A stretch of 54,562 nt of DNA from Phycisphaerales bacterium (lineage in GTDB: Bacteria > Planctomycetota > Phycisphaerae > Phycisphaerales > UBA1924): assembly GCA_026982335.1 (NCBI GenBank), contig JALSHH010000035.1, forward strand, positions 1 to 54,562, written 5' to 3'. Every line of letters begins with the position of its first letter. Within the stretch, counting starts at the first letter, position 1. The notes below the pieces were generated by a model. That model searched no databases. It saw only the letters and a program-made list of their open reading frames with translations, and was not told the DNA's origin. The position numbers and the translations under genes were made by a program. This document shows positions 44,790-53,066 of this stretch, in pieces.

Positions 44790-46241
44790 TCACTCCCCAA
44801 TCGGAAACAACACCATATCCCCATCCCATTTCTCTTCGAGATACTGATCCGAAATCAGATACCCATCCACCCCCTCAGGCTGCACCACCGCTACACCCCC
44901 ATCATCATCCCCGTCGGCCCCAAACGCATACACCAACGCCGACCCATCAACCCACCGATACACCACCGCCCCACCCGTAAACCCATCGGCCGGCTCAAAG
45001 CCAAGCAAATCCTCATCTATCCCCGCCAGTTCCATCGCCGGCTCCCCATGCCGAACCCAATGCCGATGCGCCGCCAGCGCCACCCGCACACCAATCAACT
45101 CCTGATGCTTGGTGCGAAACATGCTCACCGTACGGCCGAGTTTCTCGCCTCCAATACTCAAAACCGGAAACAACAGCTTCCCAATCTCCCCCTGAGGCGA
45201 AGTAATTCCATCGCTCCAAGAGTCTTCATCTTCCAACACCTCGACCTCCCGCCAAGGCATCACAACCGCATCAACATACACCTGCCCCATCTCCCGGTAA
45301 TGGATATACCCCGCGATCAAATCCGCATCAATGTCCTCAAGCAACGCCGAACTCGGCTCAGGCAATACCCCCTCACCATCATCAATCATCGGAATAAACG
45401 CCAGTGTTTGAGCCGGAGCGTATTGCCCCGCATCATCGACCATTCGCCGAATGGCATCTTCGAGCGTCGCGTACTCAAGATCAAGATTCATCGCATACAC
45501 ACCTGCCTCCATCACCTCTCGATAGATATCCTCCAGCTGCGCCCCCACTTCTTCATCAATCAACCCGGGATACTCGATGAGCATCTTGCCGATCAACCGA
45601 TTGATCCTGCTTATCTGAGTCGTCCTCACCAGTTGCCCGATCAACACCCTTGGTTCGTCGGCCATCAACGCCAGCCTCGACCACACCTGCACATCACGCA
45701 CAAACCGCTCCCCATCACCCGCTTCGATCGCTGCAAAGGCATCAGCTTCCAAAGCCTTACCCGCACGAACAATCGTCCCGCTCATCGGCAACAACACATT
45801 CAACATCAAAGCCGTCTCCCCCACCCCGACCCGGCTCTCATCAACCACCCAAATCCCCACACTCCCCATCGCATTCACCCAGATTGAATCCTCATAATCA
45901 AGCAAAGGCATACCCAAAATCAATCGCCCCGAAGCCTCCCCGAGCAACGCGATCAACCCCTGCGCCTCCTCTGTCTCAATCCACGCAGCAACCTCGTCCC
46001 ACCCCTCATCCCCCGGCGAAACCTCCCCGATCGTAAAAGGCATACTCCCCGCTGCCGTGCGCGCATAAAACTTCGCCAACACCGGATACGCCCGATCCTC
46101 CAAATCCACCAACTCGATCGCCTCGTTGTGCGCCTCCACCGGGCTCACCCATCCCCCGGACGCACCCACCTGCACAGTCATGACAAAATAAACCACGCCG
46201 CCCAACACCACCAACCCCAAGCCAATCCATACCCGTCTCAT
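44790..46241 (-). CDS. Membrane-anchored protein of unknown function
   Basis: About 483 residues from ATG 46241 (GGGAG five nt upstream). This start also avoids overlap with pdxA. A single N-terminal hydrophobic segment (VWIGLGLVVLGGVVYFVMTV) acts as an anchor or uncleaved signal. The rest is acidic and mixed helical: SRLALMADEPRVLIGQLVR and a C-terminal beta-rich part with YRWVDGSALVYAFGADGDDD. I know similar proteins only as planctomycete hypotheticals with a short N-terminal anchor. The short gap after pdxA (13 nt) suggests cotranscription with pdxA, but no functional link is evident. Confidence 0.7.
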   Translation of the reverse strand: MRRVWIGLGLVVLGGVVYFVMTVQVGASGGWVSPVEAHNEAIELVDLEDRAYPVLAKFYARTAAGSMPFTIGEVSPGDEGWDEVAAWIETEEAQGLIALLGEASGRLILGMPLLDYEDSIWVNAMGSVGIWVVDESRVGVGETALMLNVLLPMSGTIVRAGKALEADAFAAIEAGDGERFVRDVQVWSRLALMADEPRVLIGQLVRTTQISRINRLIGKMLIEYPGLIDEEVGAQLEDIYREVMEAGVYAMNLDLEYATLEDAIRRMVDDAGQYAPAQTLAFIPMIDDGEGVLPEPSSALLEDIDADLIAGYIHYREMGQVYVDAVVMPWREVEVLEDEDSWSDGITSPQGEIGKLLFPVLSIGGEKLGRTVSMFRTKHQELIGVRVALAAHRHWVRHGEPAMELAGIDEDLLGFEPADGFTGGAVVYRWVDGSALVYAFGADGDDDGGVAVVQPEGVDGYLISDQYLEEKWDGDMVLFPIGE

Positions 46242-46254
46242 ACACACTCCCAAT

Positions 46255-47304
46255 CTATCGCCGAGCGATATCACCAACATCCGCCGCCATCTTCACCGCC
46301 AGATCAGTCGCATTACTCATCGACCCCGCATCGGCGATCCCTTTTCCAGCGATATCAAAGGCCGTCCCATGGTCCGGACTCGTCCGCACCGTGGGCAACC
46401 CCAGCGTCACATTCACCGCCAAATCCCGCTCCAACAACTTCACCGGAATCAATCCCTGATCGTGATACATCGCCACGACCAGATCAAACTTGCCCGCCAC
46501 CGCCGCATTGAAAATCGTGTCGCCAGGGTAAGGCCCAGAGGCCAATATCCCGCTATTGACCGCGTGCTCAATCGCAGGCGTAATAATCCGCGATTCCTCA
46601 TCGCCCATCAATCCCTCTTCACCCGCATGCGGATTCAACCCACACACCGCGATCCTCGGGCGTGCATATCCAAGCTGCAAGCACGCCTGGTGCCCCAGAT
46701 CAATCGCCGTATGCACCGCCCCGATCGTCAGCTTGTCCTTGATCTCATTGATCGGAATATGCACCGTCGCAAGCACCACCCGAAGCTTCTCGCCCACAAA
46801 CATCATCGCGTGATACTTCGCATTCAATCGCTGCGCCAACAACTCGGTATGCCCCGCATACCTTTTCCGCCCCGCCAACGCCCACGCCTGCTTATTGATC
46901 GGCCCCGTCACCATCGCATCGGCCCGCAACGGATCATCCCCATCCCGCTTCGTATCATCAATCGCTCGCAGCACCCACTCAAAGCTCAGCTTCCCATTCA
47001 ACTTGCTCGGCGTCGCTGGGAACCGGATATCAACCCCATCCTCATGCAACTCGGGATCCGAATCCATCAGCACCACATCATGCGCATCCGCCGTCGCCGC
47101 CAGCGCAGACCGCGCATCGACCCGCCACCAATACGGCTCAATCCCCACCGCATCGGCAGCCAGATGCATCGCATGCGAAGACCCATGAATCAGATACCTC
47201 GCCTTCGACCTTCGCGCCTTATCTGCGAGCGCACGAACAAGCACCTCAGCCCCAACCCCCGCCGGGTCCCCCATCGAAATCGAAATCACAGGCTTCCTAT
47301 CCAC
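46255..47304 (-). CDS. pdxA: 4-hydroxythreonine-4-phosphate dehydrogenase
   Basis: 349 residues. It oxidises 4-phospho-hydroxy-L-threonine in the DXP-dependent route to pyridoxal phosphate. Matching motifs are ISMGDPAGVGAEV at the N-terminus, the metal-ligand His in RYAGHTELLAQ, GLNPHAGEEGLMG with the second His, and AMYHDQGLIPVKLL with the third. FDIAGKGIADAGSM closes the protein. The start is a GTG at 47304, since no ATG precedes the conserved N-terminus. A PdxA-related PdxA2 role cannot be excluded, but the metal site is complete. Confidence 0.94.
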   Translation of the reverse strand: MDRKPVISISMGDPAGVGAEVLVRALADKARRSKARYLIHGSSHAMHLAADAVGIEPYWWRVDARSALAATADAHDVVLMDSDPELHEDGVDIRFPATPSKLNGKLSFEWVLRAIDDTKRDGDDPLRADAMVTGPINKQAWALAGRKRYAGHTELLAQRLNAKYHAMMFVGEKLRVVLATVHIPINEIKDKLTIGAVHTAIDLGHQACLQLGYARPRIAVCGLNPHAGEEGLMGDEESRIITPAIEHAVNSGILASGPYPGDTIFNAAVAGKFDLVVAMYHDQGLIPVKLLERDLAVNVTLGLPTVRTSPDHGTAFDIAGKGIADAGSMSNATDLAVKMAADVGDIARR

Positions 47305-47343
47305 CCAAGATCATACACACGAACCCGCGTCCACTCTTCCGCC

Positions 47344-47400
47344 TCCTCCGGGCTCCAGGGGAAGTGTCGAACAAAGTGAGACGGAAGGGGGCTTCCTCCC
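47344..47400. repeat. Intergenic repeat, copy 1
   Basis: Contains the core gaacaaagtgagacgga followed by a G-run, matched at 48147-48163 by gaacgaagtgagacgga. Both copies are preceded by a short GC-rich hairpin (here CTCCGGGCTCCAGGGGAAG, imperfect). It lies between pdxA and the small membrane protein. Confidence 0.6.
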
Positions 47401-47401
47401 C

Positions 47402-47986
47402 CTACCCACCCGGAATCGTCACCCCAAGCCCAGACAACAACTGCTTATACGCCAACACCGTCAACACCGAAAACCCAACAATCACAATCGTCCGATGCTT
47501 GAACCCGTGGCGATGCTGCTTCTCACGCGCCCCATGCGTCGTCACATCGATCATCTCGTCCCCAAACCAAATCGAGAGCAGCGTCCCCGCCAACGAAATC
47601 ACCAAAATACTCCAGTACGGCCAAGGCGTCGTCAGAATCGCATAGAACAACCGCGTCAACGCCGTATCCTGATACCCATCGGGCACCAGCAGCACCGCTG
47701 CCACATTAATCCCCACCGCAACAAACCACACGACGATCTGCGTCACCATCATCCGCACCCCAAAGAGCAACCGAATCGGAAACGCCACCACAAACCCACC
47801 ATCAGCAATCGGCGTACACAACACAAAAAAACTCCAACTCAGCACCGCCAACAGCGCGCCAGTCGAAGCATCAAACTTCCAACTCATATATCCAAAATAT
47901 CCAACAAGCAACACCAACAACGCTGCAAACCGCCACAAGCTCTCGCGATGCGTCTGATGCGCCTTGGGATGCAAAGTCTCTTTCAT
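47402..47986 (-). CDS. Small polytopic membrane protein
   Basis: 194 residues with five to six hydrophobic spans. A conserved-looking central part reads PIADGGFVVAFPIRLLFGVR, which I have seen in uncharacterised bacterial membrane proteins but cannot name. The soluble loop DEMIDVTTHGAREKQHRHG has three His. There is no signal peptide motif. Its ATG at 47986 lacks a clear ribosome-binding site. It is flanked by the two copies of the intergenic repeat. Function unknown. Confidence 0.7.
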   Translation of the reverse strand: MKETLHPKAHQTHRESLWRFAALLVLLVGYFGYMSWKFDASTGALLAVLSWSFFVLCTPIADGGFVVAFPIRLLFGVRMMVTQIVVWFVAVGINVAAVLLVPDGYQDTALTRLFYAILTTPWPYWSILVISLAGTLLSIWFGDEMIDVTTHGAREKQHRHGFKHRTIVIVGFSVLTVLAYKQLLSGLGVTIPGG

Positions 47987-48081
47987 AAAAAACTATAGCC
48001 GATCCCCCACCGGGCGCCACAGCTTGACCGTCCCCGGCAAGCCGTGTCCTCGGTGAATCAAAAACACAACTTGCTCGGTGC

Positions 48082-48110
48082 CACTACTCGCCGTCTTCGG
48101 CGCAGTAGTG
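48082..48110. repeat. Intergenic hairpin
   Basis: CACTACT then CGCCG pair with CGGCG then AGTAGTG around the loop TCTT (one mismatch in the stem). It is of the same general type as GGAGCC-GTCTTC-GGCTCC at 44691. It has no T-run. Confidence 0.55.
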
Positions 48111-48120
48111 CTCTTCTCTC

Positions 48121-48171
48121 CTCCCCCGGGCCTCCGGGGGAGATGCCGAACGAAGTGAGACGGAGGGGGTC
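48121..48171. repeat. Intergenic repeat, copy 2
   Basis: Perfect hairpin CTCCCCCGG (48121-48129) / CCGGGGGAG (48134-48142), followed by gaacgaagtgagacgga and a G-run, matching copy 1 at 47344-47400. It lies between the small membrane protein and pheA. Confidence 0.65.
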
Positions 48172-48243
48172 TTCATCTGGGTGCCACTCCCCCACTCTGC
48201 GCCTCTGCGTGATCTTTGCGACCTCTGCGTTCAAAAAAACAAC

Positions 48244-49446
48244 TCACAAAATCCGCTTCGACCGCGGATACGACCCCAATACCTGCAGCTCCTTACAGTG
48301 CCCCTTCGCCCCCTTAATCGCCCGTTTCATCGCCCCATCATCCCGATGCCCCAACGCATCAATATAAAACGCGTAACTCCAGTTCTCTCTTCCCGAAGGC
48401 CGCTTGTCAATATGACTCAGGTTCACACCCTCGCTATGAAAAGCCTGCAACACCTCCACCAACGCACCCGGTTTATCCTCCGTCGCAAACATGATCGAAG
48501 TCTTGTCATCACCCGTCGACAACGCCTTCTCCTTCGAGATAATGTAAAACCGTGTGATGTTGTCCGGGTTGTCCGCAATATTCGCAAACAACACCGGCAA
48601 GCCATACAACTCCCCTGCCAACTCTGAAGCAATCGCCGCACTCCCAGGATCAGCCCCGATTTCAATCGCCAACTGATTCTCTTTCACCGCCGTCTTGACC
48701 GACTGGCTCGTCGAGGCATCAGGAATCAACTCCGCATTGGGATACTGCGTCGTCAACCAGTTTCGACACTGCGCAAAAACCTCAGGCTTCGAATGAATCC
48801 GCCGCACATCATGAGGCTTGGCATTGGTCAACAACATATGCCGAATCGCAATCTGGGCCTCGGCATACACATGCACATGACCCGCATTGTGCGCCAACGC
48901 ATCGAGCGTCTCCGTAATCCCTCCACCAATCGAGTTCTCAATCGGCACCAGTCCATAGTTCACATGCCCACGACGAACCTCGGTAAACACGCCGGCGATC
49001 ATCTGCAAATCTTCGTAATCCACCGAAGACCCAAACTGCTTGACCGATGCCTGGTGCGAGTACGAACCCGCCGGGCCCAAATACCCAATCCGCAAAGGCC
49101 TCTCAATCGCAAAACTCCCCGACATCAACTCCCGATAAATCCCCTCGATCGTCCGATCAGGCAAAGGACCCTCGTTGCGATCCAACGCTTTTTCGAGCAC
49201 CTGTGCTTCACGATGGGGCGCATAGATCGGCGTGTCCGATCCCCGTTTCAACTCGCCCACCTCAACCACAAGCCTCGCCCGCTCGTTGAGCACATCGACA
49301 AGCTTCTGGTCAAGCCGATCAATCTTCTTGCGATACATCTCAAGGGCCTGCGATGCCTGGGCAGATTCACTCCCAGACCGAGGATTCGACGCCCCCTCCT
49401 TGGCGGTTTTCTTGGTCGTGATCTTCTTTGCTGATTTCTTGGCCAT
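48244..49446 (-). CDS. pheA: Chorismate mutase / prephenate dehydratase (P-protein)
   Basis: About 400 residues from ATG 49446. The basic Lys-rich N-terminus (AKKSAKKITTKKTAKE) is followed by an AroQ chorismate mutase helix bundle at ~35-105 (IDRLDQKLVDVLNERARLV) and the prephenate dehydratase domain at ~115-290. The latter has YLGPAGSYSHQASVKQF, VPIENSIGGGI and TRFYIISKE, with the catalytic Thr-Arg-Phe. The C-terminal ACT domain (KPGALVEVLQAFHSEG, then IDKRPSGRENWSYAFYID) normally binds phenylalanine for feedback inhibition. It makes phenylpyruvate from chorismate. Both enzyme halves and the regulatory domain look intact. Confidence 0.95.
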   Translation of the reverse strand: MAKKSAKKITTKKTAKEGASNPRSGSESAQASQALEMYRKKIDRLDQKLVDVLNERARLVVEVGELKRGSDTPIYAPHREAQVLEKALDRNEGPLPDRTIEGIYRELMSGSFAIERPLRIGYLGPAGSYSHQASVKQFGSSVDYEDLQMIAGVFTEVRRGHVNYGLVPIENSIGGGITETLDALAHNAGHVHVYAEAQIAIRHMLLTNAKPHDVRRIHSKPEVFAQCRNWLTTQYPNAELIPDASTSQSVKTAVKENQLAIEIGADPGSAAIASELAGELYGLPVLFANIADNPDNITRFYIISKEKALSTGDDKTSIMFATEDKPGALVEVLQAFHSEGVNLSHIDKRPSGRENWSYAFYIDALGHRDDGAMKRAIKGAKGHCKELQVLGSYPRSKRIL

Positions 49447-49619
49447 ACCCCGAGGATATCGCCCAATCCGACCCAAAAACCCAACACACCTGCCCAGAAC
49501 ACCAAGGATTCCCCAATACAATCCGAAAAATCCACATTGAACCCGATCAATCGCCAATCACCAGGTTGTTTGGACGATTTCTCAAAATCTCCCGCCCAGC
49601 ATCCCAACAATACATCAGC

Positions 49620-50573
49620 ATGCACAACCTCCACAACACACTCATCCTCCTCGCACAAACTCCATTGCCCGAAGGCGGGTCCGTCCCCCTAGGTACCGCA
49701 CTCATGGCAGGACTCCTCCTCTGGCTCGTCGGTGCCCGTGTCATCAAACCCGTCTTCTTCCTCTTCGGACTCGCCATCGGTGCCTTCGTCGGCACCACCA
49801 TCATCCCCCTCACCGGACTCCCCACCTTCACACCCCAAGGCATCACACTCACACCAGGAATCACCGGGCTCATCGCCGGCGGCATCCTCGGGTCACTCGT
49901 CTCCCTGGCCATGTTCCGACTCATCATCGCCTTCACATCCGCCATGGCCTTCGCTGTAGCTGGCGTACTGGGCGCCATGATCTTCTTGCACTTCAATCCA
50001 ACCATCACCGATGAAGAGCTCACCGACACCCAAGCCGCCATCGTTGAAACCACCGACTCCCTCGCAGGCATCACCACCTCACTCAACGACACCATCAACC
50101 GCCAAGCAGCCCAGCATGCAACCAACATCCTCGACCAAGACAATATAATCCTCGACGACGACACCAAGCAACAACTCAAAGACGCCGCCACCCGATCCAA
50201 AGAGTTCATTGAACATCTCTACAACACCATCAAAACCGACCTTGACCAACGCCCAACACGCGACAAACTCATTGCCCTCAGCGCCGGATTCGCCGGACTG
50301 GCCTTGGGCCTCCTCATCGGCGTCGTCATGCCCAAACGCACCACCGCACTCGTCACCTCCCTTTTCGGCTCGGCCGTCTGCATGGCCTCGACCACCGCCC
50401 TGCTCACCGCCCGCACCGGATCACGCCCCGATTTCCTCAACCAATCCGCCGTCATCTGGGCCACCGCATGGGCCACCTTGACCATCATCGGACTCATGGT
50501 TCAGCTTGGGTTCCTCGCCAGAAACAAGAACAATGCCCGAGCAGCAAACAGGCATGATGATGACGACGAATAA
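49620..50573 (+). CDS. Polytopic membrane protein (TMEM198/DUF4203-like)
   Basis: About 317 residues from ATG 49620. Hydrophobic spans cluster at ~25-155 (ALMAGLLLWLVGARVIKPV, FFLFGLAIGAFVGTTIIPL) and again at ~220-300. A hydrophilic stretch at ~165-215 lies between. The repeated Gly-rich spans with xGxxxG patterns recall TMEM198-like seven-span proteins, but this similarity is weak. The C-terminal tail is acidic (HDDDDE). The longer frame upstream would overlap pheA's divergent leader. Function unknown. Confidence 0.7.
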   Translation: MHNLHNTLILLAQTPLPEGGSVPLGTALMAGLLLWLVGARVIKPVFFLFGLAIGAFVGTTIIPLTGLPTFTPQGITLTPGITGLIAGGILGSLVSLAMFRLIIAFTSAMAFAVAGVLGAMIFLHFNPTITDEELTDTQAAIVETTDSLAGITTSLNDTINRQAAQHATNILDQDNIILDDDTKQQLKDAATRSKEFIEHLYNTIKTDLDQRPTRDKLIALSAGFAGLALGLLIGVVMPKRTTALVTSLFGSAVCMASTTALLTARTGSRPDFLNQSAVIWATAWATLTIIGLMVQLGFLARNKNNARAANRHDDDDE

Positions 50574-50643
50574 CCTCATTTCTCCGATTCTCGCCAAATT
50601 CTGGCGAATTTCAGACCAACAACGCATACCTGCAACAATCCCC

Positions 50644-50707
50644 ACTCGTATGGACATGTGGACAAGTCCACACCCGAGTTGACCCGGCGCCTAAAGAATG
50701 CGACAAT
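50644..50707 (+). promoter_or_regulatory. Candidate promoter with overlapping palindrome
   Basis: TTGACC (50679-50684), 17-nt spacer, GACAAT (50702-50707), upstream of the dut operon. The palindrome TGTGGAC-AA-GTCCACA (50657-50672), framed by ACTCG (50644-50648) and CGAGT (50675-50679), reaches the -35 and could be an operator. Confidence 0.35.
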
Positions 50708-50798
50708 AACAAGATACGCTTTGGCCCAATTCTCAAATCGGCCGATAAGCACATACCGGGACGACCAATACACGATCTAGGCAGAGGAGCCCCCAACA

Positions 50799-51134
50799 AT
50801 GCTCAATACCGCCAAGCAGCGCATAATTCAGGAAACAACCCAACGCCGAGACGAAGCACTCACCCTCCTGCGCTCCCTCCAAGACGCCAAAGCCATCTCC
50901 GAAAAAAACCTCGCCGAAATTCATCAACCCGACTTGGTCAAGCAAGTCACCGGCAAGTCCTCCATGGACATCGCCATCACTTCCACCCGACGCCTCATCG
51001 ACTCCTTCAACCGCATCCTCGACGATCTCCGCCGAAACCTCACCGACGAAGACCTCGAACTCATCGGTCCCATCGAAGCAGACATCCTGACCACCGAGCA
51101 TATCGCCCCCATAAGCCCTATGATGGGAACATGA
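50799..51134 (+). CDS. Small helical protein upstream of dut
   Basis: 111 residues, almost entirely helical with charged residues. Segments are AKQRIIQETTQRRDEALTLLRS and STRRLIDSFNRILDDLRRNL. There is no Cys, signal or membrane segment. AGGAG lies 10 nt before the ATG. Its stop overlaps the dut start by four bases (ATGA), so translation is probably coupled with dut. I do not recognise a family; coupling to dUTPase may hint at nucleotide or genome maintenance, but this is inference. Confidence 0.7.
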   Translation: MLNTAKQRIIQETTQRRDEALTLLRSLQDAKAISEKNLAEIHQPDLVKQVTGKSSMDIAITSTRRLIDSFNRILDDLRRNLTDEDLELIGPIEADILTTEHIAPISPMMGT

Positions 51135-51688
51135 GCTCAACGACCACCACCGCGACGACCCATCGGTCATCAACTAACCTCCCCAACCCCACCGATTTTA
51201 CCGCCGAAATCAAAGTCCCCGGCGGACGCGTCAGCGCCACCATCCTGCGCATCAAAGTGCTCGATGATCGCGCTCTTCTCCCTCAATACAAATCAGCCCA
51301 CGCTGCCGGACTCGATCTGGCAGCCTGTCTCCCACGACATGACATGCCCAAGTCCGTCACCATCGAACCCGGCGAAATCGTCAAAATCCCCCTCGGCTTT
51401 GCCGTCGCCATCCCCTTTGGATACGAAGGGCAAATCCGACCTCGATCAGGACTCGCCACAAACCACGGCATCTCCCTACCCAACGCTCCAGGAACCATCG
51501 ACCCCGACTACCGAGGCGAGCTCTTCATCGCCCTGATCAACCTCTCCCAAAAAGCCTTCACCATCAACCACACCGACCGCATCGCCCAGATGATCATCGC
51601 TCCGATTGCCCACACCACCATCTGTGTCGTCGATCAACTCGACCACACCACAAGAGGAACCAACGGCTTCGGCTCAACGGGCATCTAA
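51131..51688 (+). CDS. dut: dUTP diphosphatase
   Basis: 185 residues. It hydrolyses dUTP to dUMP and pyrophosphate, keeping uracil out of DNA and feeding dTMP synthesis. The five trimeric dUTPase motifs are visible in order: HAAGLDLAA (1), RPRSGLATNHGI (2), NAPGTIDPDYRGEL (3, with the catalytic Asp and Tyr), DRIAQMIIAP (4) and RGTNGFGSTG (5, Gly/Phe/Ser-rich arm). The N-terminus (~35 residues) is longer than usual and rich in Ser/Thr. It is convergent with the following zinc-ribbon membrane gene (13 nt between stops). Confidence 0.96.
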   Translation: MSSTTTTATTHRSSTNLPNPTDFTAEIKVPGGRVSATILRIKVLDDRALLPQYKSAHAAGLDLAACLPRHDMPKSVTIEPGEIVKIPLGFAVAIPFGYEGQIRPRSGLATNHGISLPNAPGTIDPDYRGELFIALINLSQKAFTINHTDRIAQMIIAPIAHTTICVVDQLDHTTRGTNGFGSTGI

Positions 51689-51701
51689 TCCCCGGCGCCA
51701 C

Positions 51702-53066
51702 TCAAGGATCAACCTCAATCCGGTGCTCCAACTCCACAACATGGTACCAAAGCACCTCTTTCCCCACCTCAAACGCATCCTCCACTGGCAAATCCCAATC
51801 GATCAGCGTGTTGTATTGCCCCCCACGAATCAGCGCCAACACAACACGCGCCCGAATAACAACCTCGCCAGGCTCCGTTGGCGTCAGGACATACACCGGC
51901 TCGCTGTCATACCCTGAAGTCCCGGCATAGTGCTTCTTCCCACCCTTGGTCACTTTGAAAAATGACTTTGGATACACGCTCCCCTCGTACAACGCAGGAT
52001 CATCGCCGATGCGATACCCACGGAAATAATACCGAGGCCTAAACGGACTCTGCACACGCTTGCCCAAGAGCCTCACCGTAATCTCCTCGCCAACGCGAGT
52101 CTTGCCCGGAGCATCGATCCGAATCACCCCTTCCTCAGCATACCCTGCAAGAATCCGCCTCAACTGCCCCCGGCTCATCGATCCATCACCCAAACACTGC
52201 TTGAGCCAGTCCCGTTGCTCGTATGGATAGGGCGACCACAGACCATTGCGCTCGTGCTCATCGATCAACGCATCAATCAACGCCGACCGTTCCCCCTGCG
52301 TCATCGGCAAAGCGATCACCTCCACAAAAGCCTTCTCGTCCGTCCCCGCCAATCCAAGGATCGCCGACCGAGGCAACTGCCCATACACAAGCCCAGGCTG
52401 CAAAAACATCGCCAACGCCATCGCCAAACCCGTAGCACTCAACCCCACACCAATCCACACAAATCCAGGCAACGAAACCCTCGGCCGATCCGTCGTCTCC
52501 GCCACGCTATAAATCCGAGCCCCACACTCAGGACAATCACAAGGAATCGTCAATCCCACAAGACAATACGAACACCCCTGACAACTCGTCTGCCCCGGCG
52601 CACGCCCACGAATCACATTCGTCACCCACATAAGCCCAACAAGAAACAACATAATGCCAGCCCAACCCAGCAACTGCGAAACCCCGCTGCCCACCGACAT
52701 CGACAACCCCAGCATCATCGTCCCGACAATACTGACCATGTCATATCTCAACGCATCCCGAAACGGAATACACCATTGATCCTTCTCACGCACCAGCATC
52801 GGCTTGCGAAACCGCCAATACATCCCACACCACACAATCAAACCAACAGCCGCCATCCCAACCCGAATCCCAAACCTCATCGGCACAAACCCCGACGCGA
52901 TCAACACCACCACATACACCGCCAAAAACCAAACACGCCGCCGGGTCAAAGTCCGAGTCGCAACAAGCACCTCCTCATTGACCCTCAACTCAACCTCCGG
53001 CACCGGCTCACCAACCACATAATCAGGATGCACCTGCTGCTCCACTTTGTCCCATCGAGTTTTCAA
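51702..53066 (-). CDS. Zinc-ribbon membrane protein, paralog A
   Basis: 454 residues. Near the N-terminus is a pair of hydrophobic spans (RRVWFLAVYVVVLIASGF and a second), then a Cys-rich ribbon SCQGCSYCLVGLTIPCDCPECG, with Cys pairs that would bind one zinc, then another span and a beta-rich C-terminus (VLTPTEPGEVVIRARVVLAL). The start is TTG 53066, giving MKTRWDKV; TGAGG lies 7 nt upstream. This TTGA overlaps the stop of the paralog before it, so translation is coupled. The paralog shares IPC(D/G)CPECG and the order of spans. Function unknown. Confidence 0.7.
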   Translation of the reverse strand: MKTRWDKVEQQVHPDYVVGEPVPEVELRVNEEVLVATRTLTRRRVWFLAVYVVVLIASGFVPMRFGIRVGMAAVGLIVWCGMYWRFRKPMLVREKDQWCIPFRDALRYDMVSIVGTMMLGLSMSVGSGVSQLLGWAGIMLFLVGLMWVTNVIRGRAPGQTSCQGCSYCLVGLTIPCDCPECGARIYSVAETTDRPRVSLPGFVWIGVGLSATGLAMALAMFLQPGLVYGQLPRSAILGLAGTDEKAFVEVIALPMTQGERSALIDALIDEHERNGLWSPYPYEQRDWLKQCLGDGSMSRGQLRRILAGYAEEGVIRIDAPGKTRVGEEITVRLLGKRVQSPFRPRYYFRGYRIGDDPALYEGSVYPKSFFKVTKGGKKHYAGTSGYDSEPVYVLTPTEPGEVVIRARVVLALIRGGQYNTLIDWDLPVEDAFEVGKEVLWYHVVELEHRIEVDP

